Below are positions 27,151 to 34,391 of a stretch of DNA of 64,000 nt, piece by piece (the first letter of the stretch is position 1; each line of letters begins with the position of its first letter). Under the pieces are notes generated by a model. That model searched no databases, was not told the DNA's origin, and saw only the letters and a list, made by a program, of their open reading frames with translations. The DNA is from CAZHOV01 sp964534315 (GTDB taxonomy: Bacteria; Bacteroidota; Bacteroidia; Chitinophagales; Saprospiraceae), in NCBI GenBank assembly GCA_964534315.1, contig CAZHOV010000004.1, forward strand, positions 1-64,000. The letters run 5' to 3'. The translations under genes were made by a program, and so were the position numbers.

Positions 27151-27495
27151 TCAATTAATTGGCTTACAAGACCAAACCCATCCTTTGCCATTACACATCG
27201 GATGAATTTTTTTCCCGGAGCCACAGCAGTCATTGCATCGACTTGGACTTACATATGTAACTCCCATAGCCGCATTATACCCCCTTTCCACCCAAACTAC
27301 CCCGCTACCCGAGCAGGTTCCACAAGCAACATCCTTTAAGTACCCCTTCCCTTCACAAGCTTCATCTGTAATCTTTACAAGGCGTTCGCCAGGCTGACAC
27401 CGGGGCTTTGGGCTTGGCATCAATCCCTTGAGTTGACAACAACTGGAAAGAAGAAGGAAAAAAAGAGCTGATAATAGAAGAGTATTCCAATTCAT
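27151..27495 (-). CDS. Lipoprotein with DnaJ-like CxxCxGxG zinc-finger motifs
   Basis: A 114-residue predicted lipoprotein. The signal ends in LLLSSCC, with Cys19 as the likely lipidated residue. The mature part holds two clear CxxCxGxG-type motifs, CGTCSGSG (58-65) and CNDCCGSG (87-94), plus CEGKG and CNGKG half-motifs. This is the cysteine-rich zinc-binding pattern of the DnaJ central domain. No J domain is present. A DnaJ-type finger on an exported lipoprotein is unusual; a role in protein holding or disulphide or metal binding is possible. It lies between the LVIVD gene and the next lipoprotein gene in one operon-like run. Confidence 0.78.
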   Translation of the reverse strand: MNWNTLLLSALFFLLLSSCCQLKGLMPSPKPRCQPGERLVKITDEACEGKGYLKDVACGTCSGSGVVWVERGYNAAMGVTYVSPSRCNDCCGSGKKIHPMCNGKGWVWSCKPIN

Positions 27496-27510
27496 ATTTA
27501 GTGTTTGGTT

Positions 27511-27542
27511 TTACAGGGAGCCGGGAAGTTAGCTCCCTGTAA
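27511..27542. promoter_or_regulatory. 11-bp stem-loop between the LVIVD and zinc-finger lipoprotein genes
   Basis: TTACAGGGAGC and GCTCCCTGTAA pair perfectly around a 10-nt loop in a 58-bp gap. On the coding (minus) strand no T run follows. It resembles the hairpin at 24666-24699 in size and placement. Confidence 0.5.
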
Positions 27543-27553
27543 AGAGTTATGAA

Positions 27554-28657
27554 TTACAATCGTGTTATTGGAATAAACCCGAGAAAGGCAGGTTCAGAGG
27601 GATTTTCCATGCCATACAAACGAAAACCATTTGATACGGATACAATGGCAATTTTGTTTGCAGGGTCATACAGGACATCATAGGCGAAGAACCCATCCAA
27701 GTGGGTCCTTTGGAGCAACCGTTTTGGATTAGTAGCGTCGAAAACCTTCAACCCATCCCGGCCATCGCAAACCAACAGAAGATCTTGCTGTATAGCCAGT
27801 CCGTGAGGATTAGTGAGTTGGTACTTGGCAATACTGAAAGGACGATTAGGGTTTGAGATATCAACAACGTCCAGTTGGTTGACTGTCCCGCTACAGTCCC
27901 TTCCGTCCCGCTGCGTGATAAAGGCAATCTCATCCTGAACAGCGACGGGATCACAGGAGCGCCTATGCCTATAACTTGAAACATGCCGAGGAAATTCTGG
28001 ATCCTCCAGGTCAAAGATATGCATCCCCATCTGTGCGCCCAGGTAGAGAGCCTGTTCATTCACCGAGGCTGTTTCAAGGTCACCGTTGCCTATCTGCTGT
28101 TCATCGGTTACCAACAACATGGCGTTTTTAGGAGCGGTAACGTCGAAAGCAATGGTGTTAAGTGAATTCCTGTTTACTCCATATACGGTTTGACCGAAGA
28201 GGGCCAAAGCATTCATACTTCCTGAATTGATATCAGGAGGTGACTGACCGGCAGTTATAAAGCTTTGCTGTGCTTCATCAGCTGTCTTAAACCATGCTAG
28301 ATTTAATGAGTTAGGAGCTTCGGACACCTTTTCGGGAAACATGTTCTCGATCCGATCAAGCTCCAATTCATCACCCGTTTCCGAATCGAATTTGAACAAA
28401 ACAAGATCTTCAAAACTATTAGCAAAAAGATATTGACCTCGGGCAACAGCATCTGTTATACCCGGTACACGGACAACACCAATTGATTGGATATTATCCA
28501 GAGAGCTGAGGTCAAAGCGCTCCACAGCAATTCCAGGGTGTACCACATAGAGGACACTCCCTTCCATGAAAATTTTGCCTGCAACTTCTTCCTGAGCGTT
28601 AATTGTAAAGCTCAGGGATAGAATAATAAGCATCATGAAATTTTTAAGATGTTTCAT
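27554..28657 (-). CDS. Exported LVIVD-repeat beta-propeller protein
   Basis: A 367-residue protein with a signal peptide (about 1-21, FTINAQ). Repeats follow of the LVIVD type, in which each blade contains a phrase like MHIFDLEDPEFPRHVSSY, LDVVDISNPNRPFSIAKY or LKVFDATNPKRLLQRTHL. These repeats form a seven- or eight-bladed propeller used for surface binding in Bacteroidota. No catalytic site is expected. It is 99 bp downstream of the PD40-vWA gene, with a CATACAAGG-like element in the gap (28724-28732). Confidence 0.88.
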   Translation of the reverse strand: MKHLKNFMMLIILSLSFTINAQEEVAGKIFMEGSVLYVVHPGIAVERFDLSSLDNIQSIGVVRVPGITDAVARGQYLFANSFEDLVLFKFDSETGDELELDRIENMFPEKVSEAPNSLNLAWFKTADEAQQSFITAGQSPPDINSGSMNALALFGQTVYGVNRNSLNTIAFDVTAPKNAMLLVTDEQQIGNGDLETASVNEQALYLGAQMGMHIFDLEDPEFPRHVSSYRHRRSCDPVAVQDEIAFITQRDGRDCSGTVNQLDVVDISNPNRPFSIAKYQLTNPHGLAIQQDLLLVCDGRDGLKVFDATNPKRLLQRTHLDGFFAYDVLYDPANKIAIVSVSNGFRLYGMENPSEPAFLGFIPITRL

Positions 28658-28723
28658 CTTTTCTAAAATTTTAATTATTAAATAATCATCGCGACTATAA
28701 TAAGCCGATCCGAATTGTTTGGC

Positions 28724-28732
28724 CTTGTATGA
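28724..28732 (-). promoter_or_regulatory. CATACAAG-like element upstream of the LVIVD gene
   Basis: The minus-strand reading TCATACAAG lies about 67 bp before the LVIVD gene start, close to the spacing of the elements above the two-TM genes. With only nine matching bases, chance cannot be excluded. Confidence 0.25.
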
Positions 28733-28756
28733 GCGCCCCCTTGGTGAAACTTATGG

Positions 28757-30436
28757 TCAATTTGCCCCAATTTGTATGTTATTTAGTGCCTTACTAAGGA
28801 CTTGATCTATATTTCCGGGATGAACATTCTCATACCACCCGCCACCTAGGATAGCTAATTTTTCCAGATTAGCTCTGGTTTCAGGGCCGGGGCTTCCATA
28901 GGAAAACACGATCAACTGAAGGCCATTCTTGGCAAACTTTTTGGCAATTGGAAATAGCTTTTCAAGCGACATCCTCCCATTTTCAGTTTCCATTTTGCCG
29001 TCTGTTGCAAATATGACCACGTTGTTTCCTCCCTTTATCAGGTTCTTGATACCCATATCAAGTCCAAGTTCGAGGGCTGACAGACCATCTGTTCTCCCTC
29101 CTGCATTCAGACCACGGAGTTTGGCTTCAACAAGCTCCTGATTTGTGCCTCCAGGTAGCCCATTGAAAATGGCCGCAGGGGAATCTGCGAAGGTGATCAC
29201 AGAAAAACGATCATTTTTTCTCAGACCAGGTAGAAATCCAATCATGCTATTAGTCAACATAGGTAATTTCCCTTCTTGATCCATCGAATTGGATCGATCT
29301 AGTAAAAAAACCACATTATTATACTGTTGAGGAATTTCTGTTGGAAGTTTATTGTTGGGAGGGTCCACCGAAGGCTTGGTTTTGGGGAGAGGTTCTATAT
29401 TCCCCAGTGGCTGTCTTTTTATTAATTGGCCAGGAGTTGTAAGTTCCTCGGGGTCCTTGAATACATCGGATGGGGCTTGTACGACAGGTTCGGTGGGGAT
29501 CACCGGAGCATTCAGTTTTGTTGCTTTATAGATATCCCCGGAGCGGATAAAATAAGCTTCCGATTGGGAATGCACTGTCATACCATATTCATCTTCTTGA
29601 GTATTGTATGGTGATCCAATATTCATTGGTTCAGACACAGTCCAGTCATTATTAATAGTGACTCTGTAAATATCCAGGCCTCCTTCTCCTCCCGGACGAT
29701 CTGAAGCAAAATACATCGTAAGATTATCGGCAGCAATAAAAACTGAGCGTTCATCGAAGGAAGTACTACAGCCCAGGCGTGCTACTGGAGCAAACTCTCC
29801 TTTTGAAATATGGTGGGCGTAATACAAATCCATCGGGGCCCCATATTCCGGCCCTGCAGCAAATATCAAAGAGCCGTCAGGGGTACGAGTCATTCCATCT
29901 GTTGCCTTGAAATCATTCTCGATAAAAAACTGTGTTATAGTCCCACCTAAAGGCCTTGGAGTACCCCAGGTTCCGTCACTATTCATGACTACCTCATAGT
30001 AAGGCCCTCCATCAGATTTCCAATTATAAGTCCATCGCTGATAAGTCAGGACCCTTCCTGAGGCTGAAATATGGACTTCATCCTGAGAAAGCTGATCGTT
30101 GAACGGCGGATTCAATCTTATCGGTGGACCAAATCCCTCATGCGTATTCGGGCGAGTGGCCATGAAAATATCCCCATCAAAAACAGGCTGGCCATCAAAA
30201 GAGCCCATTCTCTGATTGTAAAGCATTCCCCCTCTCAAGGATGTAAAGTAGAAGGTAAGATTATCGGAAGTTAAGCAAAGATTCGATTCCCTCTGCGGAG
30301 AATTCAGGATTTCCACTTCCCTGATTTCAGGCTGTTCAGGAAGCCAATCGTTAGCCTGTCCAAGGAGAACAGTAGGTTCAAAAAGAGTGAATACAATCCC
30401 AATTAACAATAAGTTATTTTGTGTTTGTATATACAT
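28757..30436 (-). CDS. Exported PD40-repeat protein with C-terminal vWA domain
   Basis: A 559-residue protein with a signal peptide (about 1-27). WD40-like PD40 propeller repeats (about 55-305) include LTFYFTSLRGG and LTMYFASDRPGGEGGLDIYR. A Pro-rich linker (310-365) leads to a vWA domain (about 374-555) with an intact MIDAS: DRSNS at 380-384, Thr449 in GGRTDG and Asp479 in ATDG. The PD40 part resembles that of OmpA-associated surface proteins. It starts 10 bp after the caspase-like gene stop, so the two are probably co-expressed. It should bind partners through a metal-dependent vWA site outside the cytoplasm. Confidence 0.9.
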   Translation of the reverse strand: MYIQTQNNLLLIGIVFTLFEPTVLLGQANDWLPEQPEIREVEILNSPQRESNLCLTSDNLTFYFTSLRGGMLYNQRMGSFDGQPVFDGDIFMATRPNTHEGFGPPIRLNPPFNDQLSQDEVHISASGRVLTYQRWTYNWKSDGGPYYEVVMNSDGTWGTPRPLGGTITQFFIENDFKATDGMTRTPDGSLIFAAGPEYGAPMDLYYAHHISKGEFAPVARLGCSTSFDERSVFIAADNLTMYFASDRPGGEGGLDIYRVTINNDWTVSEPMNIGSPYNTQEDEYGMTVHSQSEAYFIRSGDIYKATKLNAPVIPTEPVVQAPSDVFKDPEELTTPGQLIKRQPLGNIEPLPKTKPSVDPPNNKLPTEIPQQYNNVVFLLDRSNSMDQEGKLPMLTNSMIGFLPGLRKNDRFSVITFADSPAAIFNGLPGGTNQELVEAKLRGLNAGGRTDGLSALELGLDMGIKNLIKGGNNVVIFATDGKMETENGRMSLEKLFPIAKKFAKNGLQLIVFSYGSPGPETRANLEKLAILGGGWYENVHPGNIDQVLSKALNNIQIGAN

Positions 30437-30446
30437 TTTTAAGAAT

Positions 30447-32510
30447 TTAATTTTGATGATCTATCTTCTCATGCTGCGATGTATTGCAATCTTTTGTTGG
30501 TCTAGTGGAGACGACGCTTACATCACCAAGCTTAATTAGAAAGCGATCATTATCACTTGGGATATCACCTTCCGGTGTTACTCTCTTGATGAATACCTCA
30601 ATCTTTTTTATCGTGGTATCCGTGATTACTTCTTTTCCAGACCGATAAGCGCGGAATAGCTGAGCAAACTCGAAGGATCCTTTCCAAACCTCATCGCCAA
30701 CTTCCTCAATGAGACTTTCTGATGCACCACTTATAACAGGCTTTAGCCAGCAATAGGAAAAACTAACACTGTCGTAGCCATAATGAAGAGGATATAAATC
30801 CCAGAACCGACCAAAGTATTCGGATGCTTGGAAAGGTGGAAGGATTTCATAGCTATCAGTATTTATCCGGGACACTTCAATCGTATTCACCGAATCCCGA
30901 AAGATCTCGTTCGCTCTATCCACGGCAATATCCAGGGTGATCTCTCCCGAAGCTGACTGTATGATTAGCCTAAAAAGTTCATGTATCAAGGAATCGCCAA
31001 CCATTTTAAAAGCAGTTTCCGCGTTCTGATAAATCCGCTTTTTCTCAGCGATGGTGTCCCTTTCAGGAACATCTTCTGGGGATATCGCCTTATCTTCCTG
31101 AGCGTCACCGGGCAGGTTGAGCACCCTGGAAATCTCAAGTTTTGGCCCCAATGCCATTTCCTTTCGTTTTTTCCTGGGAGAGATTTTTACGACAATCAGC
31201 TGTTGAAAAGTGGTATCCCAAAAAGATCTGGACAACTGACATTCTACCTGGAACCCTAATAGTAGTTGGTCACTCTTAACGTCAATATAAAAGTCTTCAA
31301 AAAAAAGGGTATTCGGAATAAATCGTGCATATCTATTAATCCTTTGTTTACAAAACTTTCGATAGTTAATGTAGTCTCCCATACCTGAATCCGCAAGTTT
31401 GAGCGCATCAAACATAATCAACTTATTATAAGGGACACATATGTTCTTCAATGAACCTCTCAGTGAAACTCCTGAATTAGTCAGGTTACAAAACTGACGG
31501 GTAAGATCATAAGCCTTTTCGAGCAGTTCTGAAGTGTCGATTTTTAATGGTTTAAAAAACTGTGTTGAGTCAGCTCTTGTAAGCCTTTCGCCGGGGAGAA
31601 ACAAATCCTTGGCTAAGGGTACTTTTGTATCATCGATCTTCCCGAACCAATAAGGCGTTTGTTTTGCTTTAGGCAACGCACGCGCAGCATTGATAACGGT
31701 TTCCCAGTATTCGAACAATAGCCCCAACCAATTTCGGTCCTTATCATTACTTCCACTGTGTCTACTCAGATGCTCAAAAAATAGAACAGTTCCAATCCCA
31801 GAACTACCTTTCCGGATAAATGCACTTTCACCGGGGGAACTACTGACTACTGCAAGGTATCCCCTCGAAGATAGCATTAAGCCTAGTGGATTTTTCTTAA
31901 GATCACGAGATACCTGAAATGGCTTTTTGATTTCTTTGATGGACTTTTTACCTGCAGACTTATAGATCGTCAATATTCCGTCCACGTCATAACCGTTATT
32001 GGAATAAGTCGTCTGAACAGGTTCCCTTCCCGAAGGAGTAGCGAGTAATTGATTACAAGCGTCGATATTAATAAGGACAAACCCCTTCTTCACAAATGAA
32101 CTAAGCGGCTGAAGGATTTCTTTCTCTATATCCAAATGGAAGTCTGTTCTCCTTGACCTTTCGTCATAGCAATTTATTGCAGGCAGTGCTCCACCTCTAT
32201 TTTTTCCATGATCGTAAAGATGGAAGAAAATAATAGCTGTTGAATCACGGGATAACTCCCTGATCAGTTCACGTACCTTTTTGAGATTGAAATCGCGAAA
32301 AGTAAGATCTCTCGAGATATGCCTTACCTCTTCATTTTCTCGTGTAACCTCTGTGATATAGCTAGTCATAATATCATGGGCCTCCAACCCAAAAAGATTA
32401 CCGTCTTCCATCGTGGAGCAGAAAATGGAATAAAAATTTCTTTTGGGTTGGGCTTCCAATAAAAGAGTGGAAGCAAGGAAAAGGACAAAGGGTAAATAGA
32501 AGTTTTTCAT
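30447..32510 (-). CDS. Exported caspase-like (C14-type) cysteine protease
   Basis: A 687-residue protein with a signal peptide (about 1-21, LLLEAQ). The caspase-like domain (about 25-260) has strand-His in IIFFHLYDHGKN (His101, followed by Gly) and strand-Cys in VLINIDACNQ (Cys152, preceded by Asp-Ala), the expected catalytic dyad spacing. GYLAVVSSSPGESA and IGTVLFFEHL follow, as in metacaspase-type folds. Residues 300-687 are unassigned. Caspase-like domains usually act in the cytoplasm in conflict systems, so an export signal here is noteworthy. It precedes the PD40-vWA gene by 10 bp. Confidence 0.83.
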   Translation of the reverse strand: MKNFYLPFVLFLASTLLLEAQPKRNFYSIFCSTMEDGNLFGLEAHDIMTSYITEVTRENEEVRHISRDLTFRDFNLKKVRELIRELSRDSTAIIFFHLYDHGKNRGGALPAINCYDERSRRTDFHLDIEKEILQPLSSFVKKGFVLINIDACNQLLATPSGREPVQTTYSNNGYDVDGILTIYKSAGKKSIKEIKKPFQVSRDLKKNPLGLMLSSRGYLAVVSSSPGESAFIRKGSSGIGTVLFFEHLSRHSGSNDKDRNWLGLLFEYWETVINAARALPKAKQTPYWFGKIDDTKVPLAKDLFLPGERLTRADSTQFFKPLKIDTSELLEKAYDLTRQFCNLTNSGVSLRGSLKNICVPYNKLIMFDALKLADSGMGDYINYRKFCKQRINRYARFIPNTLFFEDFYIDVKSDQLLLGFQVECQLSRSFWDTTFQQLIVVKISPRKKRKEMALGPKLEISRVLNLPGDAQEDKAISPEDVPERDTIAEKKRIYQNAETAFKMVGDSLIHELFRLIIQSASGEITLDIAVDRANEIFRDSVNTIEVSRINTDSYEILPPFQASEYFGRFWDLYPLHYGYDSVSFSYCWLKPVISGASESLIEEVGDEVWKGSFEFAQLFRAYRSGKEVITDTTIKKIEVFIKRVTPEGDIPSDNDRFLIKLGDVSVVSTRPTKDCNTSQHEKIDHQN

Positions 32511-32603
32511 AGAAAAAATAGTTTAGTTTGTAAAGTGAAGTTCGACCCAAGTAATGAGTTAGTGGCATCTTTTCTACCACTGCCTCAAAACTTGAAGTAG
32601 AGT

Positions 32604-33551
32604 TTAGTTCTTACTAAAATCCTGTTCCAATACCATCTGAGTCCAACGGGAGTTGGTGCGGAGAACCGATTTGTCGCTTGATCCTCGTTCGATCTTTAAC
32701 ATTTCGGTTCCCCAGTTGATCAAATTCCATTTGTTGGTAATGTCCCCATCCCATCGATATACCTCATGAGAAGGGCTGTCAGCCTCCACAATAATCCGGC
32801 CAAGCTCAGTAGCGGTGATGGGCAGATCTTTTCTGGATTCAGGGACCAGATGGAGCGTTCGATTAAGGCGATGAGAGTTCACCGGATGAATCGTACAGTA
32901 TAGTTCACCAACAAACTGATGCCACTGTGTCCGGCTTACCTCCTGTTTTTTCAGCGATTCAATTATTTTCAGATCATCATCAAAGTTTTTTTCATATCTA
33001 CTCATCAGGGAATTTGCCTCTACCAGGATTTCTTCCAATTTCATACGTTTCCCTTTTTGGAAGGTAGAATACCTCTGGTCAGCGTGTAGGATGGTAAGGT
33101 TGCTACAAACCTCAACATTCTGACCATAAGCAATTTCTTCACCTTTATCAGTCATATTTACCACCAACATTGGAGAATAATCATCGTGGATTCCTTTAAC
33201 AGTAATAATAGCCATGGCTCGCTCAGCAACCAGCCTTCCTGGGTCAGCTTCTAGGAGTTCCTCGTCAGTTAGCTTATTAAGTGTTTTTTCTGTATCATTG
33301 ATGTATAACAAGCTTTGTCGATCAATAATAGTTTTAATTTCAATCTCAGAATTATTATCTTTGATGCAATCTTGGAACTGACTGGCAAGTTGTTCGACAA
33401 GTTTAGGGTTTGCTAAACGCCTGACTTCAGAGTTTTTTGTGTACATTTTCTGAAAGGCCGGCCACTCAAGATAAAGGTGTCGGGGAAGCTCTAACTCTCT
33501 GTTTACTTCTGGAGGAGATTTAAGAAAGTCTTGTACTTTAAAGTTACTCAT
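32604..33551 (-). CDS. Unknown cytoplasmic protein, first gene of the caspase/vWA run
   Basis: A 315-residue protein with no signal peptide or TM segment. The segment AYGQNVEVCSNLTIL (about 146-160) resembles a phrase seen in phage-like DUF932 proteins, but I would not assign the family on that alone. Mixed alpha/beta composition, with charged helices at about 175-215. It lies 93 bp upstream of the caspase-like gene on the same strand and is the only cytoplasmic product in that stretch. It could be a regulator or immunity-type protein; this is speculation from position. Confidence 0.72.
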   Translation of the reverse strand: MSNFKVQDFLKSPPEVNRELELPRHLYLEWPAFQKMYTKNSEVRRLANPKLVEQLASQFQDCIKDNNSEIEIKTIIDRQSLLYINDTEKTLNKLTDEELLEADPGRLVAERAMAIITVKGIHDDYSPMLVVNMTDKGEEIAYGQNVEVCSNLTILHADQRYSTFQKGKRMKLEEILVEANSLMSRYEKNFDDDLKIIESLKKQEVSRTQWHQFVGELYCTIHPVNSHRLNRTLHLVPESRKDLPITATELGRIIVEADSPSHEVYRWDGDITNKWNLINWGTEMLKIERGSSDKSVLRTNSRWTQMVLEQDFSKN

Positions 33552-33678
33552 GATTCAACAGTTATTTAGTTATTTAATACATCGTAGATTCTATTCCGAA
33601 TAAAATCTACTTCTGGATAATTTCAATTGAAAAGTGCTAATTACGACCTCGAAAATTGTTTGAAATTTAAGGCGGTTC

Positions 33679-33703
33679 TTAAGGGTTACATTCTGTCCCT
33701 TAA
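33679..33703. promoter_or_regulatory. Inverted repeat upstream of the caspase/vWA gene run
   Basis: TTAAGGG and CCCTTAA flank an 11-nt spacer about 130 bp upstream of the first gene (start 33551). This could be an operator half-site pair. TAAATTTC, close to the Bacteroidota -7 consensus TAnnTTTG, lies on the minus strand at about 33662-33669. Confidence 0.3.
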
Positions 33704-33734
33704 TTTGAAGTTAAGGTAACCTAGATTCGGTTGT

Positions 33735-33914
33735 ATGGACTTGTATGAAAGAAAAAAAAGAATTGTAGCCTCGTTTACTTTTTCCTGGGAAATTATAGAT
33801 GAGAATGATGAGGACGTTCATGTCCAAGGTAGGAACTTTGATGCTAGCAAAGAAGAGAATGGAGATTCTCGGGTGACGAAGAGGTTTCGTCTTAAAGGTA
33901 GAAAAGGTCAATAA
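33735..33914 (+). CDS. Possible 59-residue small protein
   Basis: An open frame starts at ATG 33735 and encodes a charged 59-residue product that begins MDLYERKKRIVASFTFSW and ends in a basic RLKGRKGQ tail. It runs against the direction of the rest of the block and divergently from the 32604 gene. No family is recognised. Its 5' end overlaps the CATACAAGT-like element. It may be chance. Confidence 0.3.
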   Translation: MDLYERKKRIVASFTFSWEIIDENDEDVHVQGRNFDASKEENGDSRVTKRFRLKGRKGQ

Positions 33915-34176
33915 ATCAATTAATGGGTGCGGATAGATTTCCTTTTGAAAATCAAGGATACAGATAGATTGTTATGTTTCTAATAAGCCAAAACTTACCT
34001 TAATTTATATCTCTGTTTTTCCGAAAATAAAGGTTTTAATCACCAATTAGACAAAGAAGTTGTTTAAAGTAATTTCGCTGGACTGCAGGATAAGCATTGA
34101 GCACATTGACTTCAGCTATTTTTCGTCCCGTACTTTCCATGTAAGAAACCTGCCTGGCTATTGCCAAAGGCAAACA

Positions 34177-34255
34177 GGCGGAGCAGCGGCGGGTGGAGCG
34201 GAAAGTGGTGATTTATTAAATCGTAGGTTCAGACGAGGACGTCTGAACGAGCAGA
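34177..34255. repeat. 79-bp direct repeat, right copy (DR-R)
   Basis: This is an exact copy of 3003-3081, including a fragment of the M43 protease C-terminus, its stop codon and the following hairpin. No protease gene lies to its left, so it is an orphan 3' end. It sits about 140 bp beyond the stop of the minus-strand lptD gene. Confidence 0.95.
34227..34248. terminator. Duplicate of the 9-bp hairpin, inside DR-R
   Basis: Same GTTCAGACG/CGTCTGAAC hairpin as at 3053-3074. It lies downstream of lptD on the opposite strand and could now serve as that gene's terminator because the stem is symmetrical. Confidence 0.4.
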
Positions 34256-34391
34256 GTCGTTTTATCATTTTCCTTGTCCTATGGTTGTCTCCTGGTTTCC
34301 TAACTCCTAAAACCTACCAGCTAAGACTTAAATCCAAATTTCCGGATTTCCTATCTTCCGGATTTCCCACTTTCCTACTCTCCCATTTTCC

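Larger units (their letters stand above)
33552..34391. other. Right boundary of the block: motif, inverted repeats, direct repeat copy
   Basis: This 840-bp stretch has no confident gene apart from a possible small plus-strand ORF (33735-33914). It holds an inverted repeat TTAAGGG/CCCTTAA (33679-33703), a nested inverted repeat just before DR-R (about 34151-34179, GCCTG ... TTGCC AAA GGCAA ... CAGGC), the 79-bp repeat itself, and a C/T-rich stretch with two TTTCCGGATTTCC copies (about 34338-34370) downstream of lptD. Confidence 0.6.

Noticed and set aside
27141..27233. N-terminal extension of the 26601 lipoprotein
   Set aside because: It overlaps the upstream gene and would place the lipobox deep inside the protein. 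The start at 27140 gives a proper lipoprotein signal.
33711..33911. Minus-strand small protein opposite the 33735 frame
   Set aside because: It is the antisense of another marginal frame, with no ribosome site or family. The plus-strand version is only slightly better and is given low confidence.
3003..34255. Integrase-bearing integrative element
   Set aside because: Direct repeats suggest insertion, but no integrase, transposase or conjugation gene was found between them. A mobile element is not claimed.
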